Below are positions 17,365-26,292 of a stretch of 64,000 nt of DNA, one piece after another; position 1 is the stretch's first letter; the number at the start of each line of letters is the position of its first letter. The notes under the pieces are model-generated. The model was given only the letters and a program-made list of their open reading frames with translations, was not told where the DNA came from and did no database searches. Origin of the DNA: Candidatus Korobacter versatilis (GTDB lineage: Bacteria; Acidobacteriota; Terriglobia; Terriglobales; Acidobacteriaceae); the NCBI GenBank assembly GCA_016185395.1, contig JACPNR010000012.1, positions 1 to 64,000 of the forward strand. Reading direction: 5' to 3'. The position numbers and the translations under genes were made by a program.

Positions 17365-18300
17365 CTAATTCACCCAGCCGCCGCGGTCCTCGCCGGGGCC
17401 CTTTTTCGGCGCCTCGTCCGCGGGTGGGATGTAGTTGCCGTGCTCGTCGAACTGCACTTTGCGGTCGTGGTCGCGCATGTAGACCTCGAACTTGCGCGCC
17501 GCTCGCTTCCGCTTCCAGCGGTAGTAAGCGTTCTTCATCCGGGCGAACAGCCCTTCGGTCGTTCCCTTGCGGCGCGGGGAATAAGCCCGGTCGGAGAGCC
17601 CGCGGCCCGCAAAGGCGCGCGCCGGTGCGCGTCTCTGGAAGAAGAACTTGATGTAGATGAACCCGGAGACCAAGCCGCCGAGCTGGCCCAACGAGAGCAG
17701 TCCACCGGGGCCGGTCACGGCGAGCAGGATGGCGACCACCAGCGTCACGCCGACAAGGTACTTCGCCTTCATCGAGATGGGGAGCGGAAAGAGGAAGAAC
17801 TCAGATTCCGAGAACAGCACGCCGAACGCAATGAGGAAGCCGTAGTAGATGCTGGCAACGCCGCCAATGGCCATCTTCTCCGCGCCCGGCACCAGGCCGG
17901 AGTACGCCAAGCCAGTGCTCGCCACCGCACCGCCGAGCGAGCAGATGGCGTAATACCGGATGAGCCAGCGCTGCCCGAAGGTGGATTCCAGTTGCGCGCC
18001 CAAGAGCCACACGATGAGCATGCCGAACACCAGCCCAAGCAGCGCGAAGTTCACGAAGGAGTAGGTGACGGCCTGCCACACCCAGCCGTGGAGCAAGGTT
18101 ACCGGCGTGAGCATCAGCAGAGATTCCATCCACTGTGCCAGCCGTGCCGTGGGCGTCAGCATCGCGAACACACCGTGCAGGAAGAACAGCACCACGTTGA
18201 CGCCCACGATCCATTTCACCGTCCGCGTGAACGGGGGAAAGCTCAGCGTCATGCCCTCTCCGCCGCCACCACCGCCCGACATGTATCGCCGCGTCGTCAT
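17365..18300 (-). CDS. Rhomboid-fold membrane protein lacking the catalytic residues
   Basis: The 311-residue protein has six predicted membrane segments in rhomboid order followed by a basic, cytosolic-looking C-terminal tail (from ~residue 220). The rhomboid landmarks are recognisable but altered. The loop/TM2 pattern WQAVTYSFVNFALLGLVFGM replaces the usual FLHG...HLxFNM. The GxSG motif is GGVASIYYG (146-154). The active-site histidine is Gln in GQLGGLVSG (Q206). It is therefore probably a pseudoprotease. AGGA precedes the ATG. It lies 15 bases downstream of the M28 peptidase gene, so the two are likely cotranscribed. Confidence 0.75.
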   Translation of the reverse strand: MTTRRYMSGGGGGGEGMTLSFPPFTRTVKWIVGVNVVLFFLHGVFAMLTPTARLAQWMESLLMLTPVTLLHGWVWQAVTYSFVNFALLGLVFGMLIVWLLGAQLESTFGQRWLIRYYAICSLGGAVASTGLAYSGLVPGAEKMAIGGVASIYYGFLIAFGVLFSESEFFLFPLPISMKAKYLVGVTLVVAILLAVTGPGGLLSLGQLGGLVSGFIYIKFFFQRRAPARAFAGRGLSDRAYSPRRKGTTEGLFARMKNAYYRWKRKRAARKFEVYMRDHDRKVQFDEHGNYIPPADEAPKKGPGEDRGGWVN

Positions 18301-18315
18301 AATTCCTATTCGATG

Positions 18316-19752
18316 CTACTTCTTCTCCTGGGGTGCGGATGGCGCCGCTGGCGCCGCCGCCTGACGCATCTTCGGCATCGGGATGACCGGCAGGCTGCGA
18401 TGTCCCTGCTTGTCCACCGCGCGCACGCCGAAGAACACGTTGTCCTTTGAACGCTTCAGAACCGCAATGTGGACGTCGCCGACCGTCTCCACGTTCTCCC
18501 ACTCCGCCGCCGTCGTCGGACGCCACACCACTTCGTACCCCGTCGCGCGGCCGTCCGGCGAAGGGTCCCAGGTGATGGTCGTGTCGTTCTCCAGCTTCTC
18601 CGTGACCAGCGTCACGTTCACCGGAGGCGCCGGCGCGGACGCCAACGACGCCAGCGTGGCCGCGTTCAACCGCGCCACGTTCGCCACGTAGTCGAAATCC
18701 ACGAACTTTGGCAGGTCTCCGTATTCGATGCCGTTTTCCGTGCGCACGTCCTGGTGCTGGTGGGTGTAATCTTCGCGATATTCCGTGAACCGCACCGCCG
18801 CGAACCCCTGCTCGTTGAAGCTGGTGTGGTCGCCGCCGCGCAGGTAGCGGTCGCGCCGGAAGACCAGCTTCGGCCCGAAGTCGCCCTTCGACATGTATTT
18901 CTTTGCCGTCTCGCGGACGTAGCGCGCGAGCTGCCGCGAGGCGGAATCGCTCTCCCCGCCGATGTTGCGGAGCATCCGTATCTGTTCTTCGCTCGCCGCC
19001 ACCGGCACGCCCTCGCTGAATACCCGGACGATGCTCGCGTCCTGCCCCGGCGTCTTCACGCCGCCCACGATGTCGTTGTTCAGCACGCCGTCGATCTGCC
19101 AGCCTTTCTCCTTCGCCATCTGCGCGAAGTGCGCGCTGCCCAGCAGTCCCTGCTCCTCGCCCGCGACCGTCAGATAGATGATCGTCTGCGGAAACTTGTG
19201 TTTGCTGAGCACGCGCGCGCATTCCAGGCTCACTGCCGTGCCGCTGGCGTCGTCATTGGCGCCCGGCGCGTTGGATTTCGGGTCCGTCGGACTCGTCGGC
19301 ATCGAGTCGTGATGCCCCGTCACCAGGTAGATGTGCTTCGCGCCCTCGGGGTCCGTCCCGCGCTGGATGGCGTAGACGTTCGCCAGGTCCGTGGGCTGCG
19401 GCACGCGCCGCCCCGGGGCCTGCGTGAACTGGTCGTACTGCACCTCGAGGCATCCACCGCACGCCGCGCCGTAGCGCTCGTACTCGCTCTTGAGCCACTC
19501 GCGCGCCGCGACCACGCCGCGGCCCTGCTTCGGCATCTCAGGGTCGTTCGAGGAGAGCGTGTTACGCGTGCCGAAGCTCGCCAGCTTCTCGATGCTCGCC
19601 TTCACCCGCGCCGGCGAAACGTCCTTCAGAGCGCTGACGATGTGTGCATCCAGCGGGCCGCTCGCGGCGTTCTTTCCCGCGGGTTTCTGAGCAACCATCA
19701 TGGCGGGAAGGGCCATCCCAACCGCGAGTCCTACGGCCAATCGAATACGCAT
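18316..19752 (-). CDS. Exported M28-family metallopeptidase
   Basis: The 478-residue protein has a signal peptide (MRIRLAVGLAVGMALPAMMV) and a zinc aminopeptidase domain. Ligand-bearing motifs are LVTGHHDSMP, NAPGANDDASGT, TVAGEEQGLLGS and NNDIVGG, plus a late GGDHTSFNEQGF histidine. Two metal ions and a catalytic glutamate are expected from these motifs. After the peptidase domain a fibronectin III-like module is likely (TLVTEKLENDTTITWDPSPD). The enzyme probably removes N-terminal residues from peptides in the periplasm. AAGGAA lies upstream of the start. The rhomboid-like gene follows. Confidence 0.9.
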   Translation of the reverse strand: MRIRLAVGLAVGMALPAMMVAQKPAGKNAASGPLDAHIVSALKDVSPARVKASIEKLASFGTRNTLSSNDPEMPKQGRGVVAAREWLKSEYERYGAACGGCLEVQYDQFTQAPGRRVPQPTDLANVYAIQRGTDPEGAKHIYLVTGHHDSMPTSPTDPKSNAPGANDDASGTAVSLECARVLSKHKFPQTIIYLTVAGEEQGLLGSAHFAQMAKEKGWQIDGVLNNDIVGGVKTPGQDASIVRVFSEGVPVAASEEQIRMLRNIGGESDSASRQLARYVRETAKKYMSKGDFGPKLVFRRDRYLRGGDHTSFNEQGFAAVRFTEYREDYTHQHQDVRTENGIEYGDLPKFVDFDYVANVARLNAATLASLASAPAPPVNVTLVTEKLENDTTITWDPSPDGRATGYEVVWRPTTAAEWENVETVGDVHIAVLKRSKDNVFFGVRAVDKQGHRSLPVIPMPKMRQAAAPAAPSAPQEKK

Positions 19753-19898
19753 AGTGTGGGGTTCCTTGCGAAACGTGCGCGGCCGCGCTTGACGGCGGCT
19801 GCGAGAGATTCTAAATATACCGAGGGGCTTGTGCCATCGGGGGCGCCGATTCCTTGCACCACTTCCGAGGCAGTCCCCGTAGGCCGAAAGGAAGTCTC

Positions 19899-20090
19899 AT
19901 GGTTTTGTGTCCCGAATGTGAAACCGATCTCGACGTCGATCCCGAGGAGGTCGACGAAGGCGAGGTCGTCTCGTGCGTCGAGTGCGGCACTGAGTTCGAG
20001 GTCGTCACCACCAATCCGTTCGAACTCAAGCTCGTCGCCGGCGACGATGACGACGAGGACGACGAGGAGAGCGAAGACGGTGACAACTAG
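19899..20090 (+). CDS. LysW-like small zinc-ribbon protein
   Basis: This 63-residue protein has two CxxC pairs (C4, C7, C26, C29) in a pattern like the amino-group carrier protein LysW (CPECETDLDV, then GEVVSCVECGTEFEVV) and a strongly acidic tail. True LysW ends in an EDWGE-type tail whose last Glu carries the substrate; here the tail ends ESEDGDN, so the carrier residue is missing. No lysX/argX ligase is nearby. A GAAAGGAAG ribosome-binding site precedes the ATG at 19899. Function is unknown; a protein-binding zinc ribbon is the safest reading. Confidence 0.8.
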   Translation: MVLCPECETDLDVDPEEVDEGEVVSCVECGTEFEVVTTNPFELKLVAGDDDDEDDEESEDGDN

Positions 20091-20475
20091 GCGCGCCGCG
20101 CTCGCCCTCTTCGCGCTGCTCTTCGCCGCGGCCCTTTGCCGGCCCGCCCCTGCCGCCCCCGCGCCTTCCCCCGCCCCCAGCCCCGCAGCGAAGGAGGAGG
20201 CGGCCTACGCCCTCATCTTCGGCACCGTCTGGACGGCCGACAACCAGCCCGCCTACGGCGTGAAGGTAAGGATCCGCCGCGCCGGCCAGGGCAAGGGCAA
20301 GTGGGAGGCTGTTTCTGACCATCGCGGCGAGTTCGCCGTGCGTGTCCCTGCGGGCGCCGCCGACTACATTCTCCAGGCCGACGTCAAGACCAAGGCCAAA
20401 GGCCCCAAGCCCGAGGCCAAGGTCCACGTGGATAATGATGAACGGGTGGACGTAAGCCTGCATCTAACCGAGTAG
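20080..20475 (+). CDS. Exported carboxypeptidase-regulatory-like domain protein
   Basis: The 131-residue product starts at a GTG overlapping the end of the zinc-ribbon gene by 11 bases, which suggests translational coupling. It has a signal peptide (TTRRAALALFALLFAAALCR), a Pro/Ala-rich linker and a small beta-sandwich domain (IFGTVWTADNQPAYGVKVRI ... HRGEFAVRVPAG). Such domains are common on exported acidobacterial proteins and are thought to bind carbohydrate or protein. The neighbouring gene encodes a similar domain. Confidence 0.75.
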   Translation: MTTRRAALALFALLFAAALCRPAPAAPAPSPAPSPAAKEEAAYALIFGTVWTADNQPAYGVKVRIRRAGQGKGKWEAVSDHRGEFAVRVPAGAADYILQADVKTKAKGPKPEAKVHVDNDERVDVSLHLTE

Positions 20476-20577
20476 CTGCTCAATATGAAATGTAGGGCGC
20501 CAGGATGCTGGGTAGAGACGGCCTATTGGCCGTCTCGGGACTACTAGCAACGCGTGAGAATTTCGCAGGAGGCAGGG

Positions 20578-20952
20578 TTGAAACGATTCATCCGGATACT
20601 CGCACTCGCGCTCGTCGCCACGCTTGCTACCGGCGCGCTCTCGGCGCAGCTCTTCCCGCGTCCGAAGAACAACCGCGAGAACCAGCTCCGCACGCTCGAC
20701 GGCGTGGTCATGGGCAAAGGCGACGCCCCGCTTTCCGGCGCCGTGGTCTATCTGAAAAATGCCAAGACGCTCGCGGTGAAAAGCCTCTACTCCGGCGACG
20801 ACGGCGGCTACCGCTTCAACGCCCTCGCCCCCAACACCGACTACGAGGTCTTCGCCGAGTACAAGGGCAAGAAGAGCGACACCAAGACCATGAGCTCCTT
20901 CGACTCGCGCCCCAACGTCCGCATCAATCTCCACATCGACAGCCCGAAGTAG
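20578..20952 (+). CDS. Exported carboxypeptidase-regulatory-like domain protein
   Basis: The 124-residue product probably starts at TTG 20578, because a perfect AGGAGG lies five bases upstream (20567-20572); a GTG at 20554 is the alternative. A signal peptide (RFIRILALALVATLATGALS) precedes a CarbopepD-like beta-sandwich (LDGVVMGKGDAPLSGAVVYL ... DGGYRFNALAPNTDYEVFAE). It resembles its upstream neighbour in layout, so the pair may be a diverged duplication. No catalytic motif is present. Confidence 0.75.
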   Translation: MKRFIRILALALVATLATGALSAQLFPRPKNNRENQLRTLDGVVMGKGDAPLSGAVVYLKNAKTLAVKSLYSGDDGGYRFNALAPNTDYEVFAEYKGKKSDTKTMSSFDSRPNVRINLHIDSPK

Positions 20953-20965
20953 GTTCCCGCTTTCG

Positions 20966-21027
20966 AGTAGCGCCGGCGTCCCGCCGGCTGTGCCGTGGGC
21001 GTCTAGCCCTCGGCATCCACCGACAAT
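20966..21027. repeat. GTAGCGCCGGCG palindromic intergenic repeat
   Basis: The sequence GTAGCGCCGGCGTCCCGCCGG forms a GCCGGCG...CGCCGGC stem and is followed by a GTGCCGTGGGCGTCTAGCCC stretch. Near-identical units occur at 31738-31772 and related ones at 36027-36055 and 43529-43557, each just after a gene end. It belongs to a dispersed palindromic repeat family. Confidence 0.7.
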
Positions 21028-21039
21028 GCCCGCCCAAGC

Positions 21040-21062
21040 GAAAAGACCGCCCGCAGGCGGCC
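21040..21062 (-). terminator. Probable intrinsic terminator of rpsA
   Basis: On the minus strand a 7-bp stem GGCCGCC/GGCGGTC with loop TGCG is followed by TTTTC. It starts 19 bases after the rpsA stop codon. One G-T pair and a short T-run make it moderate rather than strong. Confidence 0.55.
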
Positions 21063-21080
21063 TTCCCACAAAACGAAAAC

Positions 21081-23018
21081 CTAGTTCTGGTCGTTCGACG
21101 CGCGCTTCCAGTTGATCAGGTCGCCCAGCGTGGTGCTCGCGCCCGAGGAGGAAGACGACGACGCGCTCTCGCGCTTCGCCGGCTGCTTGTAGGCTTCCAC
21201 CTCTTGCCGCGTGCCTTCTTCGCCGACCGCGCGGATCGAGAGCCCGACCTTCTTCTCTTCCGGGTTCATCTTGATGATTTTGAACTCGTGCTCGCCGCCG
21301 GCTTCGAGCTTCATGGGCGCGCCCTTCGCGTCGGTGGCCTCGGAGTTATGGCACAGCCCCTCCACTCCCTGCGCGATCTCCACGAAGGCGCCGAAGGTCG
21401 CCGTGCGCATGACCTTGCCGTGCACCACGTCGCCGATCTTGTGCGCCTGGAAGAACGTCTCCCACACGTCGGGCTGGAGCTGCTTCATGCCGAGCGAAAG
21501 ACGCCGCTGCTCCGGCTCGATGCCGAGCACGACCGCCTTCACCTTGTCGCCCTTTTTCAGCACTTCCGAGGGATGCTTGATGCGCTTCGTCCAGCTCATG
21601 TTCGAGACGTGCACCAATCCATCGATGCCGTCTTCGATCTCGACGAACGCGCCGAAGTCGGTGAGGTTCCGCACCTTGCCCTCGACGATCGCGCCCATCG
21701 GATACTTCTCGTGCAGCGTCTCCCACGGGTTGGTCTCGAGCTGCTTCATGCCCAGCGAGATGCGGCGCTCGGCCGGATTCACGTTCAGTACCACGGTCTC
21801 GACCTGGTCGCCGGTCTTCACCATCTTCGAGGGATGCTTCATGCGCTTCGACCACGTCATCTCCGAGACGTGCACCAGTCCCTCGATGCCTTGCTCCAGC
21901 TCGATGAACGCGCCGTAGTCGGTCACGGAGATCACGCGTCCTTTGACGTGCGCGCCCACCGGGTAGCGATGCTCGGCGTCCAGCCACGGATCCGGCGTCA
22001 GCTGCTTGAAGCCGAGCGAGACGCGCTGCTTCTCGGTGTCGTACTTCAGGACCTTCACGTGGATCTCGTCGCCCACGTTCACTAGGTCGCGCGGATGCGT
22101 GAGCCTGCCCCACGACATGTCGGTGATGTGCAGCAGGCCGTCGAGGCCGCCCAAGTCCACGAACGCGCCGTAGTCGGTCAAGTTCTTCACCGTGCCGGTG
22201 AGCACCGCGCCTTCGGCCAGGTCGGCGAGCGTCTTCTCGCGCTTGCCCTTCAGGTCTTCTTCCAGCAATTCCTTGCGCGAGACCACGATGTTGCCGCGCT
22301 TCTTGTTCAGCTTGATCACGCGGACTTCGATCTCTTGTCCCTTGAGCGCGTCCAGGTTGCGGACCGGTTTCACGTCCACCTGCGAACCCGGCAGGAACGC
22401 CTTCGCGCCCGCCACTTCCACGGAGAGGCCGCCCTTCACGCGCTCGACCACGCGCCCCTTGATCGCGGACTTCTCGTTGAACGCCTTCTCGATCTCGTCC
22501 CACGCGCCAAAGCGCTGCGCCTTCTCGTGCGAGAGGCGGATGCCGCCCTCTTCACTCTCGCCACCCAAGATCATCACCGGGATCTCGTCGCCCACGTTGT
22601 AGCGCACCTTGCCATCGTGGTCGGTGACCTCGGCGAGCGGCACTACGCCTTCGCTCTTCTGTCCGATGTCGACGACAACGCTCTTCTCCGTGATCTTGAT
22701 CACGGTGCCTTTGGTGACGCAGTTTTCGTGGGAGGTCGCAGCGGCTGCTTCCGCTTCGGCCTCGAAGTTTTCGAGTACGGTGGCGAAGTCTTCCATGGTC
22801 TCTTTGTCTTTGCGCTGGGGTGTGGAATGCGATGCGGAGTGCGCCCGGGCGTCAGAGGTAGGATTCTGCCTCTGGGCCGGGGGATGCTGCTGAGTTTCCG
22901 GCTGAGTCTGCTGCGGGGAAGCTTGCTGCTCGGCTGAGGCCTGCGTTGGCTGCTGTTCTTGCTGCTCTGCGGCCGCGGTGGGGGGAAGTTCGGTCCGGAC
23001 TGTGCTCTCGTCTGCCAA
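21081..23018 (-). CDS. rpsA: 30S ribosomal protein S1
   Basis: Six S1 RNA-binding repeats follow one another, seen from recurring patterns such as LTDYGAFVDLGGLDGLLHIT, VTDYGAFIELEQGIEGLVHV and LTDFGAFVEIEDGIDGLVHV. S1 brings mRNA to the 30S subunit. The 645-residue form starts at a TTG (23018) with AAGGTG upstream and has a 74-residue Gln/Pro/Thr-rich tail before MEDFATVLENFEAEA. The internal ATG at 22796 would give a conventional S1. Both starts are plausible; the tail keeps an open frame and contains no other motif. A Ser-rich stretch precedes the C-terminus LGDLINWKRASNDQN. Confidence 0.92.
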   Translation of the reverse strand: MADESTVRTELPPTAAAEQQEQQPTQASAEQQASPQQTQPETQQHPPAQRQNPTSDARAHSASHSTPQRKDKETMEDFATVLENFEAEAEAAAATSHENCVTKGTVIKITEKSVVVDIGQKSEGVVPLAEVTDHDGKVRYNVGDEIPVMILGGESEEGGIRLSHEKAQRFGAWDEIEKAFNEKSAIKGRVVERVKGGLSVEVAGAKAFLPGSQVDVKPVRNLDALKGQEIEVRVIKLNKKRGNIVVSRKELLEEDLKGKREKTLADLAEGAVLTGTVKNLTDYGAFVDLGGLDGLLHITDMSWGRLTHPRDLVNVGDEIHVKVLKYDTEKQRVSLGFKQLTPDPWLDAEHRYPVGAHVKGRVISVTDYGAFIELEQGIEGLVHVSEMTWSKRMKHPSKMVKTGDQVETVVLNVNPAERRISLGMKQLETNPWETLHEKYPMGAIVEGKVRNLTDFGAFVEIEDGIDGLVHVSNMSWTKRIKHPSEVLKKGDKVKAVVLGIEPEQRRLSLGMKQLQPDVWETFFQAHKIGDVVHGKVMRTATFGAFVEIAQGVEGLCHNSEATDAKGAPMKLEAGGEHEFKIIKMNPEEKKVGLSIRAVGEEGTRQEVEAYKQPAKRESASSSSSSGASTTLGDLINWKRASNDQN

Positions 23019-23273
23019 CGTTTTACACCTTCACCGGCGCGCGCCGGTACGGGGAAGTCTGGCCGTTTGCGGTTCTCAGGGTCGGGGCCCTCGCTTGAAA
23101 CTCGCGCGCGCATTTCTGCGCCGGGTAAAACCCACGAGGAGATTCAGGACGAGAGGCTGGAAAACCAGCGGCCGGATCTGCGAAGCTCATCACTTCGAGA
23201 CTCTTCGACTATAACAACCGGCCTCGGGGGTGTCAAACACCTGGCGGCATGATTTTCAGCGGCCCCGCGCCGG

Positions 23274-25631
23274 TCAGCGGCTCTCGTTGATGGCGAACGC
23301 CTCGATCGCGGCCGCCAGCTCCGCCTGCATCTCCTCGCGCCGCGCTTTCAGCCGCGCCATTTCCGCGCGCAGCGCCTCGATGCGGTCTTCTTGCGCGTTC
23401 AACTGGCGCGTGTAGCGTTGCAGCAGAGTGCGTTCTTCGCTGCTCCCGCGCAGCGCCTTCATGTTCTCGCGCAGGCGCGCCTGGTCGCCGTTGATGCTCT
23501 CCATCTCCTTGTTCTTGGCTTGCGCTTCCACGTCGAGTACGGCGATGTTGCGCTTCTTCGCCACGAATCCCTGCAACGCCTGCGCCGTCCCCGCCGACAT
23601 CGCGTTGTCTTTCACGAACAAGGCGACCTGCTCATCGGTAATGGTCGTCACCATGTAGCTGCTTTCATCCGGACGCATCGTCGTTACCACCAGTCGCTGC
23701 GTGGCGCCCGCGGCCACTGTCTGTTTGAAGCGGTAGGCTTGCGTCGAGATCTCCTCCGGCGTGGTCCCGGGGATGAGTTTCCACTGCGCGCGCAGCGGCT
23801 GCTCGATCACCACGGTTCGCGGCATGGTGTCGGCGTTGTGGATGGCGTAGGTTGCCGTCGCCCGCTGCTCGCGCGTGATGGAGATGTTCCCGTGCTCGAT
23901 GCGGATGCGCGTCGCGACCTGCCCTGGCGCCGGCTGGTTGGCATCGTCGTCTTCGTCCTCGTCGTCATCGCTACGTGCGCGCCGGCCTTCCTCCACCACG
24001 CTGACCGCGGTGTCAGCCGCGTAAGAGAGCAGCCGGCGCTCTTCGGGATGCAGCGTCGCCATGATGCCTTCGCCGGCGAAGGCATCGTGGTCCAGCACCT
24101 CAAACGCGCCGCCGTCGAGCGTGAGGCCGGTATCGTTCTTCACCCATAACGCCAGCAACGCCTGCGGACGGGATTCGTTCCACAGCGTCACCTTCTCCGC
24201 GTGGATCTCGCCTTGCACGATGGGGACGAGCGCCGATTGGTTCTTCGCCACTGTCACCGGCTGCGTGATGGCGTACTCGAACATGTCGCCACGCCGCGCC
24301 GCGTCCGCGTTTCCGGAGAAGGAATTCACCAGTTCTTGCGTCTGAGTCTCCACCGACACGCCACCCGACGCAACCACCTCCACCGTTGTGGATGCGGCAG
24401 TGATCGCCAGAGGCACACTCACCTGGTTCAGTTGGCCGCCCGCGAGGAAGATCCCACCCATACGCGCGGGAGCGAAATTGTTAGCGTCCACCGAGAGCGA
24501 GACGCTGCCCACTGGCGCGCGCTCGAACACGTAGCTGCCGTAGGAATCGGTCATGGTGGATTGCGTTTCGCCCGTCGCTTCCGCGCGCAGCGTCACCCTC
24601 GCTCCCGACACCACTGCACCCTGCGGATCGGTCACCACGCCACGCAGCGACGTCCGAATGGACACGCCGCCAACGAACGGCACCGCCGCCGCGACTTCCA
24701 TCGTCCCTTCGTGCGCCTGCGGCATCAGCGAGACCTCCGACGGCGCTTGCACCACCGGACGCCGCACGTAGTATGGCTGCGATATCTCCTGCACGAACGA
24801 CTGCGGCGCGCCCGCCACCAGCGATAGACGCACGCCCCTCCAGTCTTCACCGATGGTGTTGTCCACCACCGCCCAGCCTTGCAGCACCGCCGGCTTCTTC
24901 ACGTCGTCGGCGAGCACGAGGCGATACGTGCTCTTCCACACTGGCACTTCGCTGATGTAGCTGAGCGAGAGCTGGCGCTCGCCCGTGCCGCGCGTCGAGA
25001 TCGCCATGCGGCGGAAATCGCGCGACCGCGCCGACCCCACGACTGAAAGGTAGCGCGCCAGTTCCTGGCCGAGCTCCGCGTCGGCGATGCGCACCGTGAC
25101 CGCCGGCGTGAGTTCGAACCGTCGCAACTGGCCGCTCACGGTGATGATCGAGAGCTCGTCGACCGAGGTCGCCGCGCCGTTACTTCCCACGGTAGCCTTG
25201 CGCTCGACCGCCAGCACGCTGCCCGCGAACGTTCCCGCTCCGCTCTGCACTTCCACCTTCGTGCCCCGAAGCGCGGAGAGCAGGTCGGCAGTGGTGGAGT
25301 GCTCACCGAGCGAGAGCCGCAAGGTGCGCAGCCGCTCCGCGATGGGCGCCACCGAGTTGTAGCGCACCGCCGCCACGTGGCCGCCGCCGCTGTCCACGAT
25401 GGTCAGTGACTTCAGCACGTCGTTCAGTTGCGCGGTGGTGAAGTCCACGGTGAATTCCTGGTCCCCGCGCACCTTGCCCACGTGTTCGAAATAGCCGACG
25501 CCCGTCTTGTAGAGCACCACTTTCTTTACCGGCAGTTGCGCCGCACCAGCCGCGCTCTGGGCGTGGGCGGTCGCGAGCAGGAACAAGGCGAGCAGGAAGG
25601 ACGCACATAGCAAGAACGTGACTCGGCGCAT
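23274..25631 (-). CDS. Exported DUF4139-type protein with an inserted CarbopepD domain
   Basis: The 785-residue protein has a signal peptide (RRVTFLLCASFLLALFLLAT). The DUF4139-like region begins with VKKVVLYKTGVGYFEHVGKV and ends before a C-terminal coiled coil (ERTLLQRYTRQLNAQEDRIE, then ALRAEMARLKARREEMQAEL). At about residues 325-435 a CarbopepD beta-sandwich interrupts it (LRGVVTDPQGAVVSGARVTL ... TDSYGSYVFERAPVGS). That module resembles the N-terminal domain of acidobacterial TonB-dependent receptors. An Asp/Glu-rich patch lies near 560-580. No function is established for DUF4139; a surface or envelope role is likely from the export signal. Confidence 0.78.
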   Translation of the reverse strand: MRRVTFLLCASFLLALFLLATAHAQSAAGAAQLPVKKVVLYKTGVGYFEHVGKVRGDQEFTVDFTTAQLNDVLKSLTIVDSGGGHVAAVRYNSVAPIAERLRTLRLSLGEHSTTADLLSALRGTKVEVQSGAGTFAGSVLAVERKATVGSNGAATSVDELSIITVSGQLRRFELTPAVTVRIADAELGQELARYLSVVGSARSRDFRRMAISTRGTGERQLSLSYISEVPVWKSTYRLVLADDVKKPAVLQGWAVVDNTIGEDWRGVRLSLVAGAPQSFVQEISQPYYVRRPVVQAPSEVSLMPQAHEGTMEVAAAVPFVGGVSIRTSLRGVVTDPQGAVVSGARVTLRAEATGETQSTMTDSYGSYVFERAPVGSVSLSVDANNFAPARMGGIFLAGGQLNQVSVPLAITAASTTVEVVASGGVSVETQTQELVNSFSGNADAARRGDMFEYAITQPVTVAKNQSALVPIVQGEIHAEKVTLWNESRPQALLALWVKNDTGLTLDGGAFEVLDHDAFAGEGIMATLHPEERRLLSYAADTAVSVVEEGRRARSDDDEDEDDDANQPAPGQVATRIRIEHGNISITREQRATATYAIHNADTMPRTVVIEQPLRAQWKLIPGTTPEEISTQAYRFKQTVAAGATQRLVVTTMRPDESSYMVTTITDEQVALFVKDNAMSAGTAQALQGFVAKKRNIAVLDVEAQAKNKEMESINGDQARLRENMKALRGSSEERTLLQRYTRQLNAQEDRIEALRAEMARLKARREEMQAELAAAIEAFAINESR

Positions 25632-25707
25632 AAAGCCTCCGCGTTGGTGGTCCGTTTTGGCGCAGCGCGTTTTGCCGCGGCGACGCTCTCTCTGCTAGCC
25701 TCGTGCC

Positions 25708-26193
25708 GTGGATTACCTCTGGACCCCGTGGCGCTTCACCTACATCACGAACGCGGACAAACCGGGTTCTTGCATCTTTTGTGAGCTGCCCAAGGAAACC
25801 GATGACCGCAAGGCCTTCATCGTCCACCGCGCCGGGCACTGCTACGTCGTGCTCAACGCCTTTCCCTACACCTCGGGACACGTCATGGTCGTCCCCTACG
25901 CGCACCTCGATACGCTCGCGCAGCTCCCCAAGGCCGCCGCGGACGAGATGATGGCCCTCACTCAGCGCATGGAGAGCGTCCTGCGCTCGGTCTATCGCCC
26001 GGAAGGCGTCAACGTGGGGATGAACATCGGCAAGGCCGCCGGCGCGGGCGTTGCCGGACACATCCACATGCACGTCCTGCCGCGCTGGACAGCCGACTCC
26101 AACTTCATGACCACCGTCAGCGAGACGCGCGTCCTGCCCGAAGACCTCGCCGTCACCTGGGAGCGCCTCACCAAGGCTTTCCGCTCTGTCTGA
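25708..26193 (+). CDS. HIT-family nucleotide hydrolase/phosphorylase
   Basis: The 161-residue protein starts at GTG 25708 and carries the histidine-triad signature GAGVAGHIHMHVLPRW with HxHxH. Upstream are the family patterns MDYLWTPWRFTYI, CIFCELP (possible zinc cysteines) and LNAFPYTSGHVMVVPYAH. HIT proteins act on dinucleotide polyphosphates or AMP conjugates; this subfamily (starting with the WTPWR pattern) resembles Ap4A phosphorylase-like proteins. The exact substrate cannot be fixed. It diverges from the DUF4139 gene. Confidence 0.88.
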   Translation: MDYLWTPWRFTYITNADKPGSCIFCELPKETDDRKAFIVHRAGHCYVVLNAFPYTSGHVMVVPYAHLDTLAQLPKAAADEMMALTQRMESVLRSVYRPEGVNVGMNIGKAAGAGVAGHIHMHVLPRWTADSNFMTTVSETRVLPEDLAVTWERLTKAFRSV

Positions 26194-26292
26194 TCGTGGC
26201 CTTGGATTGGATTGTCATTCCGAGCGAAGCGAGGGACCGCCATCGCGCCCCAGAGTCCTCGCTGGGAACCGGTTTCTTCTACAATCCACCCA

